DNA of 64,000 bases from Clusia tigrina (Eukaryota > Arthropoda > Insecta > Diptera > Clusiidae), in NCBI GenBank assembly GCA_920105625.2, contig CAKKTE020000165.1, positions 1 to 64,000 on the forward strand, given 5' to 3'. Positions 39,538 through 52,564 of the stretch are shown here, piece after piece. Position 1 is the first letter of the stretch, and each line of letters begins with the position of its first letter. The translations under genes were made by a program, and so were the position numbers. The notes under the pieces were generated by a model. That model did not search any database. It was not told the DNA's origin and saw only the letters and a list, made by a program, of their open reading frames with translations.

Positions 39538-39586
39538 GTACTTTATTGTCACTAAATTTACTAAATGTACTTTATTGTCACTAAAT
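39538..39586 (+). repeat. Templated 20-bp local duplication inside a monomer
   Basis: The 20-mer gtactttattgtcactaaat at 39538-39557 recurs at 39567-39586 within the same unit. It replaces the usual segment from aaaggttttatgacg to the run of A. The monomer right after has normal tgacaggatttc. It looks like a replication-slippage or template-switch scar, and I saw it only once. Confidence 0.85.
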
Positions 39587-41341
39587 GACAGGATTTCAAT
39601 GTTGCAAACTTTGATAGGTATATTACACACCGTATAAAAATTTGTGAATTTTGAAGTTTCATCAGTGTTTCATTTCTTCTCGAGGGTAGCACTGTTATAC
39701 CGATATCTCAAATTGACAATAGTACTTTATTGTCACAAAATTTCTAGGTCTTATGACGCTCTAGCAAAAATTTACCGCATTTCAATGTTGCAAACTTTGA
39801 AAAGTATATTACGCACAGTATAAAATTTTGTGAATTGTGAAGTTTCATCAGTGTTTCATTTTTTACTCAAGGGTAGCACTGTTATACTGATATCTCAAAT
39901 TAACAATAGTACTTTATTGTCACAAAATTTCAAGGTTTTATGAGGCTCCAGTAAAAAATTACAGCATATCAATGATGCAAACTTTGATAGGTATGTGAAT
40001 TTTGAAGTTTCATCAGTGTTTCATTTTATATTCATGGGTAGCACTGTTATAATCCGATATCTCAAATTGACAATAGTACCTTATTGTCACTAAATTTCAA
40101 GGTTTTATGACGCTCCAGTAAAAAGTTACAGCATTTCAATGTTGCAAACTTTGAAAAGTATATTACGCACAGTATAAATTTCAGTGAAATTTGATGTTTC
40201 ATCAGTGTTTCACTTTTTGCTCAAGGGAAGCTCTGTTATACCGATATCTTAAACTGACAATAGTACTCTATTGTCACAAAATTTCAAGGTTTTATGACGT
40301 TCCTGTAAAAAGTTAGAGCATTTCAATGTTGCAAACTTTGATAGGTATATTACGCAGAGTATAAAATTCAGTGAATTTTGAAGTTTCATCAGTGTTTCAT
40401 TTTATACTCAAGGGTAGCACTGTTATACCGATATCTCAAATTGACAGTAGTACTTTATTGTCACTAAATTTAAAGGTTTTATGACGCTCCAGTAAAAAGT
40501 GACAGGATTTCAATGTTGCAAACTTTGATAGGTATATTACACACCGTATAAAAATTTGTGAATTTTGAAGTTTCATCAGTGTTTCATTTCTTCTCAAGGG
40601 TAGCACTGTTATACCGATATCTCAAATTGACAATAGTACTTTATTGTCACAAAATTTCTAGGTCTTATGACGCTCTAGCAAAAATTTACCGCATTTCAAT
40701 GTTGCAAACTTTGAAAAGTATATTACGCACAGTATAAAATTAAGTGAATTGTGAACTTTCATCAGTGTTTCATTTTTTGCTCAAGGGAAGCTCTGTTATA
40801 CCGATATCTCAAACTGACAATAGTACTTTATTGTCACAAAATTTCAAGGTTTTATGACGCTCCAGTAAAAAATTACAGCATATCAATGATGCAAACTTTG
40901 ATAGGTATGTGAATTTTGAAGTTTCATCAGTGTTTCATTTTATATTCATGGGTAGCACTGTTATAATCCGATATCTCAAATTGACAATAGTACATTATTG
41001 TCACATAATTTCAAGGTTTTATGACGCTCTAGTAAAAAGTTACAGCATTTCAATGTTGCAAACTTTGAAAAGTATATTATGCACAGTATAAAATTCAGTG
41101 AAATTTGATGTTTCATCAGTGTTTCACTTTTTGCCCAAGGGAAGCTCTGTTATACCGATATCTTAAACTGACAATAGTACTCTATTGTCACAAAATTTCA
41201 AGGTTTTATGACGTTCCTGTAAAAAGTTAGAGCATTTCAATGTTGCAAACTTCGATAGGTATATTACGCAGAGTATAAAATTCAGTGAATTTTGAAGTTT
41301 CATCAGTGTTTCATTTTTTAGTCAAGGGTAGCACTGTTATA

Positions 41342-41528
41342 CCGATATCTCAAATTGACAATAGTACTTTATTGTCACAAAATTTCAAGGTTTTATGACG
41401 CTCCAGTAAAAAGTTACAGCATTTCAATGTTGCAAACTTTGATAGGTATATTACGCACCGTATAAAATTATATGAATTTTGAAGTTTCATCAGTGTTTCA
41501 TTTTTTATTCAAGGGTACCACTCTTATA
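41342..41528 (+). repeat. Representative satellite monomer (187 bp)
   Basis: This is one near-consensus unit in the phase that starts at the EcoRV-type GATATC anchor. It holds the full 22-bp dyad near its left end, then aaaatttcaagg, ccagtaaaaagttaca, gcaaactttgatagg, the TATAAAA-containing segment, and gaagtttcatcagtg. It ends just before the next anchor at 41529. By hand count a consensus of this type has about 58 G+C in 187 bases. It shows no coding character: the frame with the fewest stops is closed by the TAA inside gtataaaa. Confidence 0.9.
41356..41377. other. Conserved dyad: 8-bp inverted repeat (example copy)
   Basis: TGACAATA is followed by a 6-base spacer (gtactt) and then TATTGTCA, an exact inverted repeat. 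The same 22-bp dyad stands at the same place in most monomers. It could form a short hairpin or cruciform, or bind a dimeric protein. Subtypes with attaacaatag or attaacactag lose part of the left arm, and the aataagactttaatgtc subtype has one arm mismatch. The dyad is seen directly; any function is inference. Confidence 0.85.
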
Positions 41529-42407
41529 CCGATATCTCAAATTGACAATAATACTTTATTGCCACATAATTTCTAGGTTTAATGACGCTCCAGTAAAAAG
41601 TTACACCATTTCAATGTTGCAAACTTTGAAAAGTATATTACGCACAGTATAAAATTGTGTGAATTGTGAAGTTTCATCAGTGTTACATTTTTAATTCAAG
41701 GGTAGCACTTTTATACTGATATCTCAAATTAACACTAGTACTTTATTGTCACAAAATTTCAAGGTTTTATGAGGCTCCAGCAAAAAGTTACAGCATTTCA
41801 ATGATGCAAACTTTGATAGGTATATTACGCACAGTATAAAATTCAGTGTATTTTGAAGTTTCATCAGTGTTTCATTTTATACTCAAGGGTAGCACTGTTA
41901 TACCGTTATCTCAAATTGACAATAGTACTTTATTGTCACTAAATTTCAATGTTTTAGACGCTCCACTAAAAAGTTACAGCATTTCAATGTTGGAAACTTT
42001 GATAGGTATATTACGCACCGTATAAAAATTAGTGAATTTTGAAGTTTCATCAGTGTTTCATTTCTTCTCAAGGGTAGCACTGTTATACCGATATCTCAAA
42101 TTGACAAGAGTACTTTATTGTCACAAAATTTCTAGGTCTTATGACGCTCTAGCAAAAATTTACCGCATTTCAATGTTGCAAACTTTGAAAAGTATATTAC
42201 GCACAGTATAAAATTTTGTGAATTGTGAAGTTTCATCAGTGTTACATTTTTAATTCAAGGGTAGCACTTTTATACTGATATCTCAAATTAACACTAGTAC
42301 TTTATTGTCACAAAATTTCAAGGTTTTATGAGGCTCCAGCAAAAAGTTACAGCATTTCAATGATGCAAACTTTGATAGGTATATTACGCACAGTATAAAA
42401 TTCAGTG

Positions 42408-43634
42408 AATTTTGAAGTTTCATCAGTGTTTCATTTTATACTCAAGGGTAGCACTGTTATACCGATATCTCAAATTGACAGTAGTACTTTATTGTCACTA
42501 AATTTAAAGGTTTTATGACGCTCCAGTAAAAAGTGACAGGATTTCAATGTTGCAAACTTTGATAGGTATATTACACACCGTATAAAAATTTGTGAATTTT
42601 GAAGTTTCATCAGTGTTTCATTTCTTCTCAAGGGTAGCACTGTTATACCGATATCTCAAATTGACAATAGTACTTTATTGTCACAAAATTTCTAGGTCTT
42701 ATGACGCTCTAGCAAAAATTTACCGCATTTCAATGTTGCAAACTTTGAAAAGTATATTACGCACAGTATAAAATTTTGTGAATTGTGAAGTTTCATCAGT
42801 GTTTCATTTTTTACTCAAGGGTAGCACTGTTATACTGATATCTCAAATTAACAATAGTACTTTATTGTCACAAAATTTCAAGGTTTTATGAGGCTCCAGT
42901 AAAAAATTACAGCATATCAATGATGCAAACTTTGATAGGTATGTGAATTTTGAAGTTTCATCAGTGTTTCATTTTATATTCATGGGTAGCACTGTTATAA
43001 TCCGATATCTCAAATTGACAATAGTACCTTATTGTCACTAAATTTCGAGGTTTTATGACGCTCTAGTAAAAAGTTAGAGCATTTCAATGTTGCAAACTTT
43101 GAAAAGTATATTACGCACAGTATAAAATTCAGTGAAATTTGATGTTTCATCAGTGTTTCACTTTTTGCCCAAGGGAAGCTCTGTTATACCGATATCTTAA
43201 ACTGACAATAGTACTCTATTGTCACAAAATTTCAAGGTTTTATGACGTTCCTGTAAAAAGTTAGAGCATTTCAATGTTGCAAACTTCGATAGGTATATTA
43301 CGCAGAGTATAAAATTCAGTGAATTTTGAAGTTTCATCAGTATTTCATTTTATAGTCAAGGGTAGCACTGTTATACCGATATCTCAAATTGACAATAGTA
43401 CTTTATTGTCACTAAATTTCAAGGTTTTATGACGCTCCAGTAAAAAGTTACAGCATTTCAATATTGCAAACTTTGATAGGTATATTACGCACCGTATAAA
43501 AATGTGTGAATTTTGAAGTTTCATCAGTGTTTCATTTTTTATTCAAGGGTACCACTCTTATACCGATATCTCAAATTGACAATAATACTTTATTGCCACA
43601 TAATTTCTAGGTTTAATGACGCTCCAGTAAAAAG
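42408..43634 (+). repeat. 2,034-bp offset copy of 40374-41600
   Basis: Markers are shared at exactly 2,034 bp: gacagtag (about 40444/42478), the deletion unit (40908/42942) and taccactctta (41517/43551). After about 43634 the offset becomes about 2,220 because one extra monomer (acgcgccgtataaaa near 43675) is present. For example, ctccact at 41961 matches 44181. Confidence 0.78.
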
Positions 43635-46579
43635 TTACAGCATTTCAATGTTGCAAACTTTGATAGGTATATTACGCGCCGTATAAAAATTAGTGAATTT
43701 TGAAGTTTCATCAGTGTTTCATTTCTTCTCAAGGGTAGCACTGTTATACCGATATCTCAAATTGACAAGAGTACTTTATTGTCACAAAATTTCTAGGTCT
43801 TATGACGCTCTAGCAAAAATTTACCGCATTTCAATGTTGCAAACTTTGAAAAGTATATTACGCACAGTATAAAATTTTGTGAATTGTGAAGTTTCATCAG
43901 TGTTACATTTTTAATTCAAGGGTAGCACTTTTATACTGATATCTCAAATTAACACTAGTACTTTATTGTCACAAAATTTCAAGGTTTTATGAGGCTCCAG
44001 CAAAAAGTTACAGCATTTCAATGATGCAAACTTTGATAGGTATATTACGCACAGTATAAAATTCAGTGAATTTTGAAGTTTCATCAGTGTTTCATTTTAT
44101 ACTCAAGGGTAGCACTGTTATACCGTTATCTCAAATTGACAATAGTACTTTATTGTCACTAAATTTCAATGTTTTAGACGCTCCACTGAAAAGTTACAGC
44201 ATTTCAATGTTGCAAACTTTGATAGGTATATTACGCACCGTATAAAAATTAGTGAATTTTGAAGTTTCATCAGTGTTTCATTTCTTCTCAAGGGTAGCAC
44301 TGTTATACCGATATATCAAATTGACAATATACTTTATTGTCACAAAATTTCTAGGTCTTCTGACGCTCTAGCAAAAATATACCGCATTTCAATGTTGCAA
44401 GCTTTGAAAAGTATATTACGCACAGTATAAAATTTTGTGAATTGTGAAGTTGCATCAGTGTTTCATTTTTTACTCAAGGGTAGCACTGTTATACCGATAT
44501 CTCAAATTAACAATAGTACTTTATTGTCACAAAATTTCAAGGTTTTATGAGGCTCCAGTAAAAAGTTACAGCATTTCAATGATGCAAACTTTGATAGGTA
44601 TATTACGCACAGTATAAAATTCACTGAATTTTGAAGTTTCATCAGTGTTTCATTTTATACTCAAGGGTAGCACTGTTATACCGATATCTCAAATTGACAG
44701 TAGTACTTTATTGTCACTAAATTTAAAGGTTTTATGACGCTCCAGTAAAAAGTGACAGGATTTCAATGTTGCAAACTTTGATAGGTATATTACACACCGT
44801 ATAAAAATTTGTGAATTTTGAAGTTTCATCAGTGTTTCATTTCTTCTCAAGGGTAGCACTGTTATACCGATATCTCAAATTGACAAGAGTACTTTATTGT
44901 CACAAAATTTCTAGGTCTTATGACGCTCTAGCAAAAATTTACCGCATTTCAATGTTGCAAACTTTGAAAAGTATATTACGCACAGTATAAAATTTTGTGA
45001 ATTGTGAAGTTTCATCAGTGTTTCATTTTTTACTCAAGGGTAGCACTGTTATACTGATATCTCAAATTAACAATAGTACTTTATTGTCACAAAATTTCAA
45101 GGTTTTATGAAGCTCCAGTAAAAAGTTACAACATATCAATGATGCAAACTTTGATAGGTATGTGAATTTTGAAGTTTCATCAGTGTTTCATTTTATATTC
45201 ATGGGTAGCACTGTTATAATCCGATATCTCAAATTGACAATAGTACCTTATTGTCACTAAATTTCAAGGTTTTATGACGCTCCAGTAAAAAGTTACAGCA
45301 TTTCAATGTTGCAAACTTTGAAAAGTATATTACGCACAGTATAAAATTCAGTGAAATTTGATGTTTCATCAGTGTTTCACTTTTTGCTCAAGGGAAGCTC
45401 TGTTATACCGATATCTTAAACTGACAATAGTACTCTTTTGTCACAAAATTTCAAGGTTTTATGACGTTCCTGTAAAAAGTTAGAGCATTTCAATGTTGCA
45501 AACTTTGATAGGTATATTACGCAGAGTATAAAATTCAGTGAATTTTGAAGTTTCATCAGTGTTTCATTTTATAGTCAAGGGTAGCACTGTTATACCGATA
45601 TCTCAAATTGACAATAATACTTTATTGTCACTAAATTTCAAGGTTTTATGACGCTCCAGTAAAAAGTTACAGCATTTCAATATTGCAAACTTTGATAGGT
45701 ATATTACGCACCGTATAAAAATGTGTGAATTTTGAAGTTTCATCAGTGTTTCATTTCTTCTCAAGGGTAGTACTGTTATACCGATATCTCAAATTGACAA
45801 TAGTACTTTATTGTCACAAAATTTCTACGTCTTAGGACGCTTTAGCAAAAATTTACCGCATTTCAAAGTTGCAAACTTTGAAAAGTATATTACGCACAGT
45901 ATAAAATTTTTGTAATGTTAAGTTTCATCAGTGTTTCATTTTTTACTCAAGGGTAGCACTGTTATACCGATATATCAAATTAACAATAGTACTTTATTGT
46001 CACAAAATTTCAAGGTTTTATGAGGCTCCAGTAAAAAATTACAGCATTTCAATTATGCAAACTTTGATAGGTATATTACGCACAGTATAAAATTCAGTGA
46101 ATTTTGAAGTTTCATCAGTGTTTCATTTTATATTCATGGGTAGCACTGTTATAATACGATCTCTCAAATTGACAATAAGACTTTAATGTCACAAAATTTC
46201 AACGTTTTCTGACGCTCCAGTAAAAAGTTACAGCATTTCAATGGTGCAAACTTTGATAGGTATATTGCGCACAGTATAAAAGTTAGTGAATTTTGATGTT
46301 TCATCAGTGTTTCACTTTTTGCTCAAGGGAAGCTCTATTATACCGATATCTTAAACTGACAATAGTACTTTATTGTCACAAAATTTTAAGGTTTTATGAC
46401 GCTCCAGTAAAAAGTTAGAGCATTTCAATGTTGCAAACTTTGATAGGTATATTACGCACAGTATCAAATTAAGTGAATTTTGAAGTTTCATCAGTGTTTC
46501 ATTTTTTACTCAAGGGTAGCACTGTTATACAGATATCTCAAATTGACAATAGTACTTTATTGTCACAAAAATGCAAGGT
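43635..46579 (+). repeat. HOR derivative and transition zone
   Basis: It continues the 31-mer-like subtype order with the last 22-bp deletion unit at 45161. A 2-bp loss (gacaatatactttattg) disrupts the dyad near 44330. From about 45750 the deletion units stop and mixed units such as tctcaaattgacaataagac lead to the next HOR. No gene or foreign DNA is seen. Confidence 0.82.
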
Positions 46580-46600
46580 TTTATGACGCTCTAGTAAAAA

Positions 46601-48837
46601 GTTACAGATTTCAATGTTGCAAACTTTGATAGGTATATTACGCACCGTATAAAAATTAGTGAATTTTGAAGTTTCATTAGTGTTTCATTTCTTCTCAAGG
46701 GTAGCACTGTTATACCGATATCGCAAATTGACAAAATTACTTTATTGTCACTAAATTTCAAGGTTTTAGAGGCTCTAGTAAAAAGTTACAGCATTTCAAT
46801 GATGCAAACTTTGATAGGTATATTACGCACAGTATAAAATTCAGTGAATTTTGAAGTTTCATCAGTGTTTCATTTTATACTCAAGGGTAACACTGTTATA
46901 CCGATATCTCTAATTGACAATAGTACTTTATTGTCACATAATTACAAGGTTTTATGACGCTCCAGTAAAAAGTTACAGCATTTCAATGTTGCAAACTTTG
47001 ATAGGTATATTACGCACAGTATAAAATTAAGTGAATTTTGAAGTTTCATCAGTGTTTCATTTTTTACTCAAGGGTAGCACTGTTATACCGATATCTATAA
47101 TTGACAATAGTACTTTATTGTCAAATAATTTCAAGGTTTTATGATGCTCCAGTAAAAAGTTACAGCATTTCAATGTTGCAAACTTTGATAGGTATATTAC
47201 GAACCGTATGAAAATTAGTGAATTTTGAAGTTTCATCAGTGTTTCATTTCTTCTCAAGGGTAGCACTGTTATACCGATATCTCAAATTGATAATAGTACT
47301 TTATTGTCACAAAATTTCTAGGTCCTATGACGCTTTAGCAAAAATTTACCGCATTTCAATGTTGCAAGCTTTGAAAAGTATATTACGCACAGTATAAAAT
47401 TTTGTGAATGGTGAAGTTTCATCAGTGTTTAATTTTTTACTCAAGGGTAGCTCTGTTATACCGATATCGCAAATTGACAATGGTGCGTTATTGTCACAAA
47501 ATTTCAAGGTCTTATAATGCTCCAGCAAAATGTAACAGCATTTCAATGATGCAAACTTTGATAGGAATATTACGCACAGTATAAAATTCAGTGAATTTTG
47601 AAGTTTCATCAGTGTTTCATTTTATATTCATGGGTAGCACTGTTATACCGATATCTCAAATTGACAATAGTACTTTATTGTCACAAAATTTCAAGGTTTT
47701 ATGATGCTCCAGTAAAAAGTTACAGCATTTCCATGTTGCAAACTTTGATAAGTATATTACGCACCGTATAAAAATTAGTAAATTTGAAGTTTCATCAGTG
47801 TTTCGTTTCTTCTCAAGGGTAGCACTGTTATACCGATATCTCAAATTGACAATAGTACTTTATTGTCACAAAATTTCTAGGTCTTATGACGCATTAGCAA
47901 AAATTTACCGCATTTCAATGTTGCAAGCTTTGAAAAGTATATTACGCACAATATAAAATTTTGTGAATGGTGAAGTTTCATCAGTGTTTCACTTTTTATT
48001 CAAGGGTACCACTGTTATACCGATATCTCAAATTGACAATAGTACTTTATTGTCACAAAATTTCAAGGTTTTATGAAGCTCCAGTAAAAAGTTACAGCAT
48101 TTCAATGTTGCAAACTTTGATAGGTATATTACGCACAGTATAAAATTAAGTGAATTTTGGAGTTTCATCAGTGTTTCATTTTTTATTCATGGGTACCACT
48201 GTTATACCGATATCTCAAATTGACAATAGTACTTTCTTGTCACAAAATTTCAAGGTTTTATGACGCTCCAGTAAAAAGTTACAGATTTCAATGTTGCAAA
48301 CTTTGAAAAGTATATTACGCACCGTATAAAAATTAGTGAATTGTGAAGTTTCATCAGTGTTTCATTTTTTATTCAAGGGTAGCATTGTTATACAGATATC
48401 TCAAATTGACAATAAGACTTTAATGTCACAAAATTTCAACGTTTTCTGACGCTCCAGTAAAAAGTTACAGCATTTCAATGGTGCAAACTTTGATAGGTAT
48501 ATTGCGCACAGTATAAAAGTTAGTGAATTTTGAAGTTTCATCAGTGTTTAATTTTTTGCTCAAGGGAAGCTCTGTTATACCGATATCGCAAACTGACAAT
48601 AGTACTTTATTGTCACAAAATTTTAAGGTTTTATGACGTTCCAGTAAAAAATTACAGCATTTCAATGTTGCAAACTTTGATAGGTATATTACGCACAGTA
48701 TAAAATTAAGTGAATTTTGAAGTTTCATCAGTGTTTCATTTTATACTCAAGGGTAGCACGGTTATACCGATATCTCAAATTGACAATAGTACTTTATTGT
48801 CACTAAATTTCAAGGTTTTATGACGCTCTAGTAAAAA
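46601..48837 (+). repeat. 12-monomer sub-block of the 32-mer (2,237 bp)
   Basis: It is bounded by the gttacagatttc marker at 46601 and 48838. Its opening units (cagatttc; cgcaaattgacaaaattac; tagaggctctag; ggtaacac; aattgataatag with aggtcctatg) repeat at the start of the next two sub-blocks. Confidence 0.82.
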
Positions 48838-50888
48838 GTTACAGATTTCAATGTTGCAAACTTTGATAGGTATATTACGCACCGTATAAAAATTAGTGAA
48901 TTTTGAAGTTTCATTAGTGTTTCATTTCTTCTCAAGGGTAGCACTGTTATACCGATATCGCAAATTGACAAAATTACTTTATTGTCACTAAATTTCAAGG
49001 TTTTAGAGGCTCTAGTAAAAAGTTACAGCATTTCAATGATGCAAACTTTGATAGGTATATTACGCACAGTATAAAATTCAGTGAATTTTGAAGTTTCATC
49101 AGTGTTTCATTTTATACTCAAGGGTAACACTCTTATACCGATATCTCTAATTGACAATAGTACTTTATTGTCACTAAATTTCAAAGTTTTATGACGCTCC
49201 AGTAAAAAGTTACAGCATTTCAATGTTGCAAACTTTGATAGGTATATTACGCACAGTATAAAATTAAGTGAACTTTGAAGTTTCATCAGTGTTTCATTTT
49301 TTACTCAAGGGTAACACTGTTATACCGATATCTCTAATTGACAATAGTACTTTATTGTCACAAAATTTCAAGGTTTTATGACGCTCCAGTAAAAAGTTAC
49401 AGCATTTCAATGTTGCAAACTTTGATAGGTATATTACGCACCGTATAAAAATTAGTGAATTTTGAAGTTTCATCAGTGTTTCATTTCTTCTCAAGGGTAG
49501 CACTGTTATACCGATATCTCAAATTGATAATAGTACTTTATTGTCACAAAATTTCTAGGTCCTATGACGCTTTAGCAAAAATTTACCGCATTTCAATGTT
49601 GCAAGCTTTGAAAAGTATATTACGCACAGTATAAAATTTTGTGAATGGTGAAGTTTCATCAGTGTTGCATTTTTTACTCAAGGGTAGCTCTGTTATACCG
49701 ATATCTCAAATTAACAATAGTACTTTATTGTCACAAAATTTCAAGGTTTTATGAGGCTCCAGTAAAAAGTTACAGCATTTCAATGATGCAAACTTTGATA
49801 GGAATATTACGCACAGTATAAAATTCAGTGAATTTTGAAGTTTCATCAGTGTTTCATTTTATATTCATGGGTAGCACTGTTATACCGATATCTCAAATTG
49901 ACAATAGTACTTTATTGTCACAAAATTTCAAGGTCTTATAATGCTCCAGTAAAAAGTAACAGCATTTCCATGTTGCAAACTTTGATAGGTATATTACGCA
50001 CAGTATAAAAATTAATGAATTTTGAAGTTTCATCAGTGTTTCGTTTCTTCTCAAGGGTAGCACTGTTATACCGATATCTCAAATTGACAATAGTACTTTA
50101 TTGTCACAAAATTTCTAGGTCTTATGACGCATTAGCAAAAATTTACCGCATTTCAATGTTGCAAGCTTTGAAAAGTATATTACGCACAGTATAAAATTAA
50201 GTGAATTTTGAAGTTTCATCAGTGTTTAATTTTTTGCTCAAGGGTACCACTGTTATACCGATATCTCAAACTGACAATAGTACTTTATTGTCACAAAATT
50301 TCAAGGTTATATGAAGCTTCAGTAAAAAGTTACAGCATTTCAATGTTGCAAACTCTGATACGTATATTACGCACAGTACAAAATTAAGTGAATTGTGAAG
50401 TTTCATCAGTGTTTCATTTTTTATTCATGGGTAGCACTGTTATACCGATATCTCAAATTGACAATAGTACTTTATTGTCACAAAATTTCAAGGTTTTATG
50501 ACGCTCCAGTAAAAAGTTACAGCATTTCAATGTTGCAAACTATGATAGGTATATTACGCACAGTATAAAATTTAGTGAATTTTGAAGTTTCATTAGTGTT
50601 TCATTTCTTCTCAAGGGTAGCACTGTTATACCGATATCTCAAATTGACAATCTTACTTTATTGTCACTAAACTTCAAGGTTTTATGACGCTCCAGTAAAA
50701 AGTTACAGCATTTCAATGTTGCAAACTTTGATAGGTATATTACGCACAGTATAAAATTAAGTGAATTTTGAAGTTTCATCAGTGTTTAATTTTTTACTCA
50801 AGGGTAGCACTGTTATACCGATGTCTCAAATTGACAATAGTACTTTATTGTCACTATATTTCAAGGTTTTATGACGCTCTAGTAAAAA
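48838..50888 (+). repeat. 11-monomer sub-block of the 32-mer (2,051 bp)
   Basis: It starts with the same subtype series as 46601 and is one monomer shorter. The region 49294-49503 equals 47057-47266 at a 2,237-bp offset. Confidence 0.8.
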
Positions 50889-52564
50889 GTTACAGATTTC
50901 AATGTTGCAAACTTTGATAGGTATATTACGCACCGTATAAAAATTAGTGAATTTTGAAGTTTCATTAGTGTTTCATTTCTTCTCAAGGGTAGCACTGTTA
51001 TACCGATATCGCAAATTGACAAAATTACTTTATTGTCACTAAATTTCAAGGTTTTAGAGGCTCTAGTAAAAAGTTACAGCATTTCAATGATGCAAACTTT
51101 GATAGGTATATTACGCACAGTATAAAATTCAGTGAATTTTGAAGTTTCATCAGTGTTTCCTTTTATACTCAAGGGTAGCACTTTTATACTGATATCTCAA
51201 ATTAACAATAGTACTTTATTGTCAGAAAATTTCTAGGTTTTAAGACGCTCTAGCAAAAATTTACCGCATTTCAATGTTGCAAGCTATGAAAAGTATATTA
51301 CGCACAGTATAAAATTTTGTGAATTGTGAAGTTTCATCAGTGTTTCATTTTTTACTCAAGGGTAGCACTGTTATACCGATATCTCAAATTGACAATAGTA
51401 CTTTATTGTCACAAAATTTCAAGGTTTTATGACGCTCCAGTAAAAAGTTACAGCATTTCAATGTTGCAAACTTTGATATGTATATTACGCACCGTATAAA
51501 AATTAGTGAATATTGAAGTTTCATCAGTGTTTCATTTCTTCTCAAGGGTAGCACTGTTATACCGATATCTCAAATTGATAATAGTACTTTATTGTCACAA
51601 AATTTCTAGGTCCTATGACGCTTTAGCAAAAATTTACCGCATTTCAATGTTGCAAGCTTTGAAAAGTATATTACGCACAGTATAAAATTTTGTGAATGGT
51701 GAAGTTTCATCAGTGTTGCATTTTTTGCTCAAGGGTAGCTCTGTTATACCGATATCTCAAATTGACAATAGTACTTTATTGTCACAAAATTTCAAGGTCT
51801 TATAATGCTCCAGTAAAAAGTTACAGCATTTCAATGTTGCAAACTTTGATAGGTATATTACGCACAGTATAAAATTAAGTGAATTTTGAAGTTTCATCAG
51901 TGTTTCATTTTTTATTCATGGGTAGCACTGTTATACCGATATCTCAAATTGACAATAGTACTTTATTGTCACAAAATTTCAAGGTTTTATGATGCTCCAG
52001 TAAAAAGTTACAGCATTTCCATGTTGCAAACTTTGATAGGTATATTACGCACCGTATAAAAATTAGTGAATTTTGAAGTTTCATCAGTGTTTCGTTTCTT
52101 CTCAAGGGTAGCACTGTTATACCGATATCTCAAATTGACAATAGTATTTTATTGTCAGAAAATTTCTAGGTCTTATGACGCTCTAGCAAAAATTTACCGC
52201 ATTTCAATGTTGCAAGCTTTGAAAAGTATATTACCACAGTATAAAATTTTGTGAATTGTGAAGCCTCATCAGTGCTTCATTTTTTACTCAAGGGTAGCAC
52301 AGTTATACCGATATCTCAAATTAACAATAGTACTTTATTGTCACAAAATTTCAAGGTTTTATGAGGCTATAGTAAAAAGTTACAGCATTTCAATGATGCA
52401 AACTTTGATAGGTATATACGCACAGTATAAAATTCAGTGAATTTTGAAGTTTCATCAGTGTTTCAATTTATACTCAAGGGTAGCACTGTTATACCGATAT
52501 CTCAAATTGACAATAGTACTTTATTGTCACTAAATTTCAAGGTTTTATGACGCTCTAGTAAAAA
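50889..52564 (+). repeat. 9-monomer sub-block of the 32-mer (1,676 bp)
   Basis: It starts with the same series, then diverges into tttaagacgctctag, gcaagctatgaaaag and the gtatattaccacag unit. The three sub-blocks total 5,964 bp, exactly the HOR period. Confidence 0.8.

Larger units (their letters stand above)
39657..42467 (+). repeat. 4,067-bp period block, copy 2
   Basis: Partner of 35590-38400. One monomer pair near 40370-40530 differs from its counterpart near 36300-36470, which has gaagcctcatcag and a cccaaggg form, so homogenisation is patchy. The match ends near 42467 where a gacagtagtac unit replaces a cttaaattgac unit. Confidence 0.83.
46580..52543 (+). repeat. 5,964-bp 32-mer HOR, copy 1
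   Basis: Every rare marker recurs 5,964 bp downstream, which is 32 x 186.4. Examples are gttacagatttcaatg with a 2-bp deletion (46601/52565, 48278/54242, 48838/54802, 50889/56853), the cgcaaattgacaaaattac units, aggtcctatgacgcttt units, and the tatattaccacagtat unit (52230/58194). Copies start at the same monomer and are directly adjacent. A unit near 47461 with aatggtgcgttattg and cttataatgctccagc differs from its counterpart, showing local divergence or conversion. Confidence 0.9.

Noticed and set aside
47057..47266. Recurrent 69-codon minus-strand ORFs (also 49294-49503, 53021-53230, 57869-58078)
   Set aside because: They recur at the HOR offsets 2,237 and 5,964 bp and are the same monomer antisense frame. 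Similarity at protein level just follows DNA identity.
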